From: Candidatus Micrarchaeota archaeon CG08_land_8_20_14_0_20_59_11
GTDB taxonomy: Archaea; Micrarchaeota; Micrarchaeia; Norongarragalinales; Norongarragalinaceae
Assembly: GCA_002763345.1 (NCBI GenBank)
Contig: PEXZ01000046.1
Span: 1-5,840 of the forward strand
Direction of reading: 5' to 3'
DNA: 5,840 bases
Positions within the stretch are counted from its first letter, which is position 1, and every line of letters starts with the position of its first letter. Shown here in pieces: positions 1 through 5,799 of the stretch. The position numbers and the translations under genes are program-made. The notes beneath the pieces are model-generated. The model worked only from the letters and a program-made list of their open reading frames with translations. It did not search any database and had not been told where the DNA came from.

Positions 1-357
1 CGTCGTAACCGTCTCGGAATCAATGTCAGCCACGACATAGACCTTCGCCTTTGGAACCACGGCGAACGACAGCTCGGTTTGCGAATCAACAAATGAGTAG
101 ACGTGAACCGCCTTGATGAGGTTCCCGACCAACACCGCCTCTTTCGATGCGAGGCAGCACCACTTCTTGTCCGGGGGGCATTTCTTGTAATCGCCGTCCG
201 TCTTCCACTTTGTCGAGACGCTGGTTTCGCCCCATGCGAACGGAGAGTCGTGGCAGAGGGTGTAATCCTTCTTCTCGGCATCGGACTTGCAAACCGTCAT
301 CTCGTCGGGGGTAGACACGAAGGCGAGGCTGCCGCCTTCCACCGTCGCAAAGCCGCA
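1..357 (-). other. C-terminal cysteine-rich module, incomplete
   Basis: Residues 1795-1913 begin at a cysteine right after the proline linker. Cysteines at 1795, 1817, 1829, 1854, 1861 and 1862 are interspersed with Trp (1836, 1845, 1860) and many Lys. The KKCPPDKKWCC stretch packs a vicinal Cys pair. After 1866 a hydrophobic/polar alternating section (AVHVYSFV, SFAVVP, KVYVVAD) looks like further beta strands and continues past base 1. Disulfide bonding is likely from location and spacing. No family is recognised, and the end of the protein is not visible. Confidence 0.55.
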
Positions 358-3300
358 TTTAATCTCGCCCGACGGAGGCGGTCCAGACGGCGGCGGGGAA
401 GGCACTATCTCACGTGTCTCGCCAGTCGCGGTGTTTTTCTCCGTGTTGGTGCCGGGAACCGGCTCCCACGTGCCTTCGGCGCTTCCCTTCACGTTTACTT
501 CAATCGGCTTCTCGCGCTCGCCCAATTCCCCGCCAGGCTGTATGCTGATTTTTTCGCCGGCTACGGGCGCCTTGTCGGTGACGGTGAACGAATCCTGCGC
601 GCATTTCGCGTAGTCGCGGTCGGGCGAACAGGACGGCGCCGTCTTGAGGTTCCACGTGAATTTTTGCGGACCGTTTTCCAGGGGCGGCCTTCCGCCGCTT
701 ACGGAAATCGGAATATCGCGAATCTGGTAGTCGTCGCCGTAGCCCGATATCTGCACGGTGCCCGCGTCGAGGCAGCCCGAGTCGCCCTTTCCTATCTCGG
801 CGGCGAGCGCCTCCTTCTTGGTGCTCACCTTCAACCCGCTGCACTTCGTCTTGACGGTTTTCTTCTTGGCGTCGCTCAAATCAACGTCGTAAACGGCGGA
901 GTCACCGGTGTCCTTGTTGCGGAGCAGCTGTATCACCGCGGGACGGAAGTCGTCCTCCTCCACGTTCACGGAAACGGACTTCGCCTTCTGCATTCCGGTG
1001 CGCCACATCTCCATCGTGCCGGAATCCTCGTCGCACGAATCCTCCTTGCCGGGCGTGCATTCGTACGTGAGCACGAGCTTCGGCGAGCACGACTTCAGCT
1101 TCGCGTCGGTGTCCGCGGGCTTCTTGCACTGGTAGGTGAGCCCGTTCCACGTCGGTATCTCGCGGGAATACGTTCCCTTGCCGGTTACGGGGTTGTACTT
1201 TATCGTAATCTCGTCGGGCAGTCCGTATTCGTCCAGGTCCTCGGTGCCTTCCTGCGCCTGCATCTGCGGGAAGTAGCAGTTGTAAGGCATCGTGCCGCTG
1301 ACGTACGGGAATGCGGAGTATGGCGGCGCAGTTGTGCCGAGCGACGCCGCAGCAGAAACAAGAGGCGTCTCAACGGTGACGGTGACTGGTATGCGCCTGA
1401 GCTGTCCAGGCCCGGTCTTGATGACGAGGAAGCCGTCCTGCGTGCCGCTGAGGCCGCCGTTGTAGAAGTAATCCGCGCCCGTGTATTTCGCGGTGAGCTG
1501 GATGTCGGAAGCGGTGCATGAGTCGATGGTTACCTTTACGGGCGGGACCGACGTCTGCTGCGTGGCGGTGCCCGTCTGCGCCTGCTGGCATAGTTGCTGG
1601 TAATTCGTGCTTCCGCCCATCATTGACATCGACGAGCCGTATCCGGCTGAAACGTAAGAGCACAGCTGCGGGTTCTGGCAGATGTAGGGGTACTGGCAGT
1701 ACTGCGGCATGCCGTACGACGAAGTGCCGTAGCCGGATGTGCCGTATCCTGTGGTACCGTATCCGGTAGTGCCGTAACCGGATGTGCCGTATTGCCCGTA
1801 GGCGCCGTATTGCGACCACGGCGACTGGTACTGCGTGGAGCCGTAGCCCGAATACATCGCCTGCGGGTTTACGGTAGTCGGGCAGTTGTTCGGCATTCCA
1901 TAGGAGACGGACCCGCCGTAGCCCTGTCCGTACGCGGACGCGCCTGCGGTAAGTCCGGCCTGCGACGACATTCCCGCGTATGCGTTGTAGTAGGGTTGCG
2001 TGGAATAAGGCGAATAGGACTGCCACGGGTTCGTCTGCGGCTGGTACTGGTTCTGCTGGTAGCCGTAGTAGGACTGCGGCGTGGTGCCGTAGTTCTGCTG
2101 GTACTGCTGCGCCGTGAGCGACGTAGTTGAGGCGTCGAATCCTTCCACGCGGCATTCTTCAGGAGACGTTTCAAGCGCAATCAGGAAGCCCTGCGTGTCC
2201 GACGGCTTCGTGTTGCTCACCGCGAACTCAATCTGCGAGGGAAGCGTCTGAGGCCCGACGTCGCACGAGAAGCACTTCACCCCGCTCGCGCACGGCATGG
2301 AGGGGATGTAGGCGCAGTTGCGCGCTATAGCTTCCGCATCTGACAGGCAAACGAACGGACTCGCGCACGGCGCGGGGGGCGGACCCTGCACGTCGACGTG
2401 TACAGCCACAGTCGCGGTTGTTTTCTGCTTCGGGGAGAGTTTCGCAGTGAACGTGATTATGCAGCTGGCAGTCGCGGTGGCGTCCTTCTTCACGTGCACC
2501 TCGATTGCCGCCTCGCTGTCGGGGGTGAGCGTGAACGACTGGGGCGAGGTGTAAACCAATCCCGCCATGTCCGCGGAGGTTGCGTTCCCCGCTTCGTCGA
2601 TGCAGAGTACGTCGGCGGAAACGGACGAGCGCACTGGTAGGAGTGTGTTGAGTATCACCTGCTTGGTTGTCGCGCGGACATCCGCGGAGGAACCCTCGAT
2701 TGTGAGGGTTTCGGGCTGCACCAGAACGAAGTCGCCCGCAAGCGACGTGATGGCGCACTCCTCGTACGTCTGGAAAGCGGGGTTCTGCACGCGTACGCCT
2801 ATCAATCCTATGGAAGCGGACTGAATCTTCGCGACGTACTTGCCTTCGGCGCCGAGATTGCGCGCATTCTCGCCTACAAGCGAAAGCTCCTCGCCGTTGA
2901 GCGGCTCGCCGTAGCAATCAAAGAACGTCACGGTTGCGTCCGTCACCGGAGCGTCGAGCCTGTCGAGCACCGTAACCTTCACGTTCTCGGACAATCCCGC
3001 AATCAGCTCCGCCGGCTTTATGAGAACCTTGAACGCGTTCGCGCCGGTTATTTTCGCGTACGACTGAAGAGCCGCGGGTTCGACTCCCGTGTCGGCGAAA
3101 TTAATCGTGAATTCGAAGGGCTCGTAATCCGACGCGCGCAGGGCGCGCAGCGTTATCACGCCGGAAGCGCGCTCGCCCGGAGCGATGCTCACCTGCGTGC
3201 TGCGTTCGCGCATTTCCGCAGCCATGGACGCCTCGCCGGCAACCTGCCACGTCACGATTTCCATGTTGGGGCCTGCGCCGAGCGTGAGGAGGTTCGCAGT

Positions 3301-5739
3301 TGCATCCAACGCAAGAACGTCATAGTAGAGCTTGAACGTCTTTCCGAGTTCGATTTCAGGCGCGTCGCGGTAAATCTTCCCGTCGACGTCGAAGTACAGC
3401 CGCACGCAAACGCTGCCCGAGCAGAGCATCGGCTCCTTCGTAACCGCGATTTCGTTCTTGTCGGTTTTCGCGCCGCAGAAGTCGGCGTCCGTGACGTAGG
3501 ATTTCGCAAGCAGGGAACTGATGAGCGCGGAATCGAGCGGAACCGCGAACGGAACGCCGTTGCGGAACCCGTGCATGGCCGATAATATTTTCAGGCTGTC
3601 GTTGGATTTCGCCGCGGGGCTGACGACGATTTTGAGCTCTATCTCCTTCGTGCCGACGAATCCGTCCGGCAGTGAGAACTGCACCCATTTCATGAACGAC
3701 GTCGTTTCATTGCCAGAAGAGGTGAGGCAGTCCGTCGAGTCGAAGGAAGCGCCCGAATAAATCGTGTCGCTCACGGAGGAATCGAACGACTCGATTGCCG
3801 CGATTTCCTCGTCAATGGTCTGCTTGTCGCCGACTTTGATGAAAACAACGGAGTGGTTGAACTCGCTGGACGGAACGGTTGCGAGGAAACGGGCGTAGTA
3901 GGAATCGCCGTTGCTGACTTCCTTCACCGCGTTGCCCTTGGCGTCGAACAATCCCTCGAAACGCAGCGAGGCGTCCTTCGCTATTCCAGTGGGATACAGG
4001 TAAAGCGGCGCGTAGGCGCGTTCTCCGGGCGCGAGCGTGAGCGACGCGGTTTCCGCATCGAGGTAGCCCTTTACCGACGCCTTGAACGTGAACTCCTCGT
4101 TCGGCGCTACGGCGAAGAAACATGCCGAACCGTTCGAGGTGCAAGTCGCGATTGTCTTTCCGCCCGCGGTGAGCGAAACGAGCGCGTTCACGACTGACTC
4201 GTTCGTCGCCACGTCGCGCGGCTCTATCGCGAAGAAGGCGGGCGGGTACTGCATCACCACGAAAAGCTGGGCGCCCTCCTTCACGTCGACGATGTCGCTC
4301 TTGCCTTCGGCTGAGTCGAGCGTCGCAGTTGCGTAGAGCTTGTACGACTTGCCGTTAACCTGCTTGGGAACGCGCACGTACGCGGTGCCGTCCGAAGCGG
4401 TTCCCCACGCGGGAATGCCGAGCGGGAACCCTTCGCCGCGGAACAGCGAAACGTATGCGTTCGGCGCGGGCTGCTGCGCCTGCGTCACGGTAACGAGAAC
4501 GTCGAGGTAGTTGCCCGCGCTCTCCTTCTCAAGGACGAACGCCTTGGAATCGCCTGCGCGGAGCTGGTCGTCGTAAGCGGGAAGGAAACCGTCCTTGTAC
4601 GCGGTTACGTAGAACGCCTTGTTCTTCGCGAGCGCCACGCGCGCGGAACCGAGCGCGTCGGTCTGCTCCTGTGCGAGCTGCGTCTTGGTGCCGCGGTCGA
4701 AAACCGTGACGAACGCGCCCTCCAAGCGCGAGCCGCCGGCGTCCGTTACGGCGACTGAAAGCATGTTCCCGCCGTCCGCGGCGCGCTCCATGCGCACAAC
4801 GGCGAACGGCGCGCCGGAATCCTTGCCGAACGAATACTTTTCCGTTCCCCCGTAAGCGAGGTATTCGTCCGTCGGGTCCTTTGCGCTTATCGTGAACGAC
4901 GCGCCGTACGCAAGGTTTTCGAACAGCGCGTTGCCCGAATAGTCCGTGCGGCTGCTCTTAAGCGGCGCGTTGGAAGCGGAATCGAAGAGCGTCACGATTA
5001 TGCCCGACAAGGATTCGCCGTCGGTTGATTTCACGGAAACGAGCGCGGCGCCCTGCTTCGCGGCGTCCTGCGCTGACTCGACCTCCACTATGAGCATCTG
5101 CTGCAGTTGCGAGGAATAGACGCTCGCCTGCTTCTTCTTGAACCCCTCCTTTTCAACCGAGAGCGTCGCGTGCTCCGGCGCAGCCCCCTCGAGCCGTATC
5201 ACCGCCTCGCCGAAATAATCGGTAACCTTCGTGCGCGCGTTGCCGTCGTCGAGCAGGAGCATCACGTTGGCGCCCTCGATATCGTTGCCTTCGGCATCCT
5301 TGACTTTTATGACGACGTCCGTAGTTGCGGGAGCGGACGACGTGAGCAGGATTTCGGGCGTGCTTATGGATATGGACTGCTTGGAAAGCGATTCGAAGCC
5401 CGACGCCTCGACGTTAACAGCGAGCGGGGACGTGGCTGGCACTCCTGAGAAGGACACCATTCCGTCCGTGCCTGAAAACGCGCTGTCGAACGCCTCGCCG
5501 TCGACGTAAAGCGCGACGCGCGCGCCCGAAACCGGCCTTCCGCCCTGGTCATTGACTGCGAACGAGAGCGTTTTCTTCTCGACAGCCGGAGTCAGCAGGT
5601 TCGGGAACGCGAGCAAGGCAAGCGCCGAAAGCAGCAGCAGCAGAACAATCGGGACGAGGACTTCCGGCATCGGAACGCCCTTGTCTTTAAGGCTTTCGAT
5701 GAAGGATTCGTAACGCTCCTTCAAGTCGTCAAGTACCAT
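1..5739 (-). CDS. Giant membrane-anchored modular surface protein, 3' end beyond the window
   Basis: One frame stays open for 1913 codons from ATG 5739 to the window edge, so the C-terminus is missing. An in-frame TAA lies at 5743-5745, so no longer start is possible, and the TATA-like box upstream fits this ATG. In order the product shows a charged N-terminal helix, one membrane helix (28-45), six carboxypeptidase-regulatory-like beta modules (57-570), an unassigned beta-rich domain (575-835), Ig-like segments, a six-Cys cluster (1125-1159), an uncharged Q/Y/G-rich domain (1210-1397) and a Cys-containing C-terminal region. Several N-x-S/T sequons (for example N513, N536) could be glycosylated outside the cell. 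The first 532 residues contain no cysteine, while later parts contain many. No catalytic motif is visible. A structural or adhesive surface role is inferred from architecture; I do not recognise a named family for the full protein. Confidence 0.93.
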   Translation of the reverse strand, partial: MVLDDLKERYESFIESLKDKGVPMPEVLVPIVLLLLLSALALLAFPNLLTPAVEKKTLSFAVNDQGGRPVSGARVALYVDGEAFDSAFSGTDGMVSFSGVPATSPLAVNVEASGFESLSKQSISISTPEILLTSSAPATTDVVIKVKDAEGNDIEGANVMLLLDDGNARTKVTDYFGEAVIRLEGAAPEHATLSVEKEGFKKKQASVYSSQLQQMLIVEVESAQDAAKQGAALVSVKSTDGESLSGIIVTLFDSASNAPLKSSRTDYSGNALFENLAYGASFTISAKDPTDEYLAYGGTEKYSFGKDSGAPFAVVRMERAADGGNMLSVAVTDAGGSRLEGAFVTVFDRGTKTQLAQEQTDALGSARVALAKNKAFYVTAYKDGFLPAYDDQLRAGDSKAFVLEKESAGNYLDVLVTVTQAQQPAPNAYVSLFRGEGFPLGIPAWGTASDGTAYVRVPKQVNGKSYKLYATATLDSAEGKSDIVDVKEGAQLFVVMQYPPAFFAIEPRDVATNESVVNALVSLTAGGKTIATCTSNGSACFFAVAPNEEFTFKASVKGYLDAETASLTLAPGERAYAPLYLYPTGIAKDASLRFEGLFDAKGNAVKEVSNGDSYYARFLATVPSSEFNHSVVFIKVGDKQTIDEEIAAIESFDSSVSDTIYSGASFDSTDCLTSSGNETTSFMKWVQFSLPDGFVGTKEIELKIVVSPAAKSNDSLKILSAMHGFRNGVPFAVPLDSALISSLLAKSYVTDADFCGAKTDKNEIAVTKEPMLCSGSVCVRLYFDVDGKIYRDAPEIELGKTFKLYYDVLALDATANLLTLGAGPNMEIVTWQVAGEASMAAEMRERSTQVSIAPGERASGVITLRALRASDYEPFEFTINFADTGVEPAALQSYAKITGANAFKVLIKPAELIAGLSENVKVTVLDRLDAPVTDATVTFFDCYGEPLNGEELSLVGENARNLGAEGKYVAKIQSASIGLIGVRVQNPAFQTYEECAITSLAGDFVLVQPETLTIEGSSADVRATTKQVILNTLLPVRSSVSADVLCIDEAGNATSADMAGLVYTSPQSFTLTPDSEAAIEVHVKKDATATASCIITFTAKLSPKQKTTATVAVHVDVQGPPPAPCASPFVCLSDAEAIARNCAYIPSMPCASGVKCFSCDVGPQTLPSQIEFAVSNTKPSDTQGFLIALETSPEECRVEGFDASTTSLTAQQYQQNYGTTPQSYYGYQQNQYQPQTNPWQSYSPYSTQPYYNAYAGMSSQAGLTAGASAYGQGYGGSVSYGMPNNCPTTVNPQAMYSGYGSTQYQSPWSQYGAYGQYGTSGYGTTGYGTTGYGTSGYGTSSYGMPQYCQYPYICQNPQLCSYVSAGYGSSMSMMGGSTNYQQLCQQAQTGTATQQTSVPPVKVTIDSCTASDIQLTAKYTGADYFYNGGLSGTQDGFLVIKTGPGQLRRIPVTVTVETPLVSAAASLGTTAPPYSAFPYVSGTMPYNCYFPQMQAQEGTEDLDEYGLPDEITIKYNPVTGKGTYSREIPTWNGLTYQCKKPADTDAKLKSCSPKLVLTYECTPGKEDSCDEDSGTMEMWRTGMQKAKSVSVNVEEDDFRPAVIQLLRNKDTGDSAVYDVDLSDAKKKTVKTKCSGLKVSTKKEALAAEIGKGDSGCLDAGTVQISGYGDDYQIRDIPISVSGGRPPLENGPQKFTWNLKTAPSCSPDRDYAKCAQDSFTVTDKAPVAGEKISIQPGGELGEREKPIEVNVKGSAEGTWEPVPGTNTEKNTATGETREIVPSPPPSGPPPSGEIKCGFATVEGGSLAFVSTPDEMTVCKSDAEKKDYTLCHDSPFAWGETSVSTKWKTDGDYKKCPPDKKWCCLASKEAVLVGNLIKAVHVYSFVDSQTELSFAVVPKAKVYVVADIDSETVTT
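373..402 (-). other. Proline-rich linker, residues 1780-1789
   Basis: The sequence PSPPPSGPPP separates the repeat-rich body from the last visible module. This kind of short Pro/Ser/Gly hinge typically joins independently folded extracellular domains. Confidence 0.75.
691..858 (-). other. C-terminal beta module C, residues 1628-1683
   Basis: This module has cysteines at 1633 and 1656, a strand TVQISG and the closing strand IRDIPISVSGG (P1677). The closing strand lines up with LRRIPVTVTVE of module B at about the same distance after a Gly-containing turn. Likely a diverged duplicate of module B. The following residues (to about 1779) continue with further strands and a Cys pair (PSC, AKC). 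Confidence 0.45.
859..1365 (-). other. Cysteine-containing linker region, residues 1459-1627
   Basis: This region joins the two duplicated C-terminal modules. It opens with an Ala/Ser/Pro/Tyr-rich stretch containing one Cys (PYNCYF). After the DLDEYGLPDE motif it has a cysteine series (TYQC, KSC, YEC, DSC) among Lys and Asp/Glu residues, then a predicted mixed helix/strand stretch. Its highly charged composition contrasts sharply with the preceding uncharged domain. No family is recognised. Confidence 0.4.
1210..1239 (-). other. Degenerate calcium-loop-like motif (thrombospondin type 3-like)
   Basis: Residues 1501-1510 read DLDEYGLPDE, close to the D-x-D-x-D-G-L-P-D-E loop of thrombospondin type 3 repeats common in prokaryotic surface proteins. 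The third Asp is replaced by Tyr, so calcium binding may be weakened or lost. Only one copy is seen. Confidence 0.35.
1366..1548 (-). other. C-terminal beta module B, residues 1398-1458
   Basis: This segment directly follows the low-complexity domain. It has one cysteine near its start (in DSCTAS), a GFLVIK strand (G1436) and the closing strand LRRIPVTVTVE (P1451). Its tail matches that of a second module further on (residues 1628-1683). Its GTQDGFLVIKT also resembles DTQGFLIALE (G1184) just before the low-complexity domain. Probably a small Ig-like beta sandwich. Confidence 0.5.
1549..2112 (-). other. Uncharged Gln/Tyr/Gly-rich low-complexity (prion-like) domain
   Basis: Residues 1210-1397 (188 residues) contain about 31 Tyr, 30 Gln and 29 Gly, with most of the rest Ser, Thr, Pro, Asn and Ala. 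There is not one Asp, Glu, Lys, Arg or His. Frequent QQYQQ, GYG, SYG and QYG motifs resemble the aromatic-sticker composition of prion-like domains such as those in FUS-family proteins; this is compositional likeness, not homology. Five cysteines are present (1286, 1348, 1354, 1360, 1384), three of them spaced C-x5-C-x5-C. Such domains can self-associate, form gels or amyloid, or be dityrosine-crosslinked; which of these applies here is inference. The reading frame is intact throughout. Confidence 0.85.
1720..1791 (-). repeat. GYGT[S/T] pentapeptide tandem repeat
   Basis: Residues 1317-1340 read as nearly five consecutive Y-G-T-[S/T]-G units (15 bases each), followed by SYGMP. The DNA copies differ at many silent positions (GGC/GGT/GGA for Gly, ACA/ACT/ACC for Thr), while the peptide stays the same apart from Ser/Thr swaps. 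It sits in the middle of the uncharged low-complexity domain. Confidence 0.85.
2263..2367 (-). other. Six-cysteine cluster, residues 1125-1159
   Basis: Cysteines lie at 1125, 1131, 1142, 1150, 1156 and 1159, a C-x5-C-x10-C-x7-C-x5-C-x2-C pattern in 35 residues. On an extracytoplasmic protein this suggests a small module with up to three disulfides. A metal site is less likely, because only one CxxC pair is present. It lies directly after a proline linker and some 50 residues before the low-complexity domain. I do not match it to a named Cys-rich family. Confidence 0.6.
2368..3234 (-). other. Ig-like segments, residues 836-1124
   Basis: Elements typical of prokaryotic Ig-like or CARDB/NEW3-type modules recur here. 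APGERA at 853-858 leads into an alternating strand, just as APGERA does at 570-575. VKVTVLDRLDAPVTDATV (from about 918) is a second start of an Ig-like domain, and TPDSEAAIEVHV a third. The section ends in a Pro-rich linker (GPPPAP, residues 1119-1124) before the cysteine cluster. Likely a rigid connector. Domain borders are approximate. Confidence 0.55.
3235..4017 (-). other. Unassigned beta-rich domain, residues 575-835
   Basis: This stretch breaks the repeat pattern of the preceding modules. It alternates hydrophobic and polar residues as beta strands do. It has a conserved-looking core around FMKWVQFSLPDGF (W685), four cysteines (C671, C755, C773, C778; the last two as CSGSVC) and several N-glycosylation sequons (NHS, NET, NDS). 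It is about 260 residues long and probably contains more than one subdomain. It could be a lectin-like or adhesive head, but no diagnostic motif supports that; I do not recognise the family. Confidence 0.5.
4030..5571 (-). other. Six tandem carboxypeptidase-regulatory-like / Ig-like modules
   Basis: The recurring pattern is a strand ending near D-x-x-G-x-P/L, then [GN]-A-x-V-x-L-[FY], then T-D-x-x-G-x-A/V, and often a K-x-G-[FY] near the end. Modules: 57-127 (GARVALY, TDGMVSF, ASGFES), 140-207 (GANVMLLL, TDYFGEAV, KEGFKK), 231-288 (GIIVTLF, TDYSGNALF), 326-403 (GAFVTVF, TDALGSARV, KDGFLP), 411-496 (NAYVSLF, ASDGTAYV) and 505-570 (NALVSLT, TSNGSACFF, VKGYLD). These are hallmarks of the carboxypeptidase regulatory-like seven-stranded beta-sandwich found in many secreted proteins, usually as spacers or binding modules. 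The first five modules have no cysteine; the sixth has C533 and C540, close enough for a disulfide. The array probably forms a stalk projecting from the membrane. Repeat assignment is firm; ligand binding is unknown. Confidence 0.8.
5605..5661 (-). other. N-terminal membrane anchor or signal segment
   Basis: Residues 27-45 are almost purely hydrophobic, with five consecutive Leu at 33-37 (four of them CTG codons, giving a small GCA-type trinucleotide run on the plus strand at 5631-5643). They follow a strongly charged, amphipathic 20-residue segment and a short Pro-containing hinge. No other membrane helix is seen in the remaining 1860 residues. The simplest reading is N-terminus inside, everything after residue 46 outside. 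There is no lipobox cysteine, the nearest Cys being at residue 533. A class III signal is an alternative, described in the findings. Confidence 0.85.
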
Positions 5740-5754
5740 GAATTAATCTGTGCG

Positions 5755-5799
5755 GGCTCTATTAAAAAGCGTTACAATTAAGGCTCCTGCAAAAGCGTT
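5755..5799. repeat. Imperfect direct repeat around the promoter
   Basis: Two copies in plus-strand reading: GGCTC-TATTA-AAAAGCGTT at 5755-5773 and GGCTC-CTGC-AAAAGCGTT at 5782-5799. The outer 5 and 9 bases are identical, with a differing 4-5 base core, and the copies start 27 bases apart. One copy contains the TATA-like box; the other covers the last codons of the putative upstream gene. It could be a regulator-binding pair, a local duplication or chance. Confidence 0.4.
5760..5768 (-). promoter_or_regulatory. Archaeal TATA-like box for a leaderless transcript
   Basis: On the minus strand the sequence reads TTTTTAATA, preceded by AACGC where a TFB-recognition element would lie. Its centre is about 25 bases upstream of the A of ATG 5739. 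Archaeal TATA boxes sit about 26 bases before the transcription start, so the mRNA would begin at or next to the start codon. No GGAGG-like ribosome binding sequence is present between the box and the ATG, which agrees with leaderless translation. The T-run might also serve as a terminator for the upstream gene. Confidence 0.6.

Noticed and set aside
103..1521. A 472-codon open frame on the plus strand opposite the giant gene
   Set aside because: It is in exact antisense register with the minus-strand codons, where stops would need minus-strand TTA, CTA or TCA codons, which this GC3-rich gene seldom uses. Its product is an Arg/Leu/Ala/Val-rich string without domain signals, and no promoter or ribosome site precedes it. 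The minus frame has coherent domains throughout.
1720..1791. Short tandem DNA repeat as a CRISPR or minisatellite
   Set aside because: The 15-base units are contiguous, in frame and variable at silent positions. They encode a peptide repeat; there are no spacers.
1370..2155. A 261-codon minus-strand frame rich in Arg and His over the low-complexity region
   Set aside because: It is an out-of-frame reading of the Tyr/Gln-rich segment. The repeated TAC-GGC-type codons read in another frame give repetitive Arg/His/Ile, not a real protein.
3010..3098. tRNA-like pattern on the plus strand: a T-arm match (GGGTTCGACTCCC) and a 7-bp acceptor-like pairing of 3010-3016 with 3091-3097
   Set aside because: There is no D-arm with the G18-G19 pair and no anticodon stem with a 7-base loop at the right distance. 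The interval is inside the intact coding frame. A covariance-model scan (tRNAscan-SE, archaeal mode) would settle it; I expect no hit.
5631..5643. GCA trinucleotide run as a phase-variable repeat
   Set aside because: The unit is three bases, so slippage would not shift the frame, and it simply encodes the Leu run of the membrane helix.
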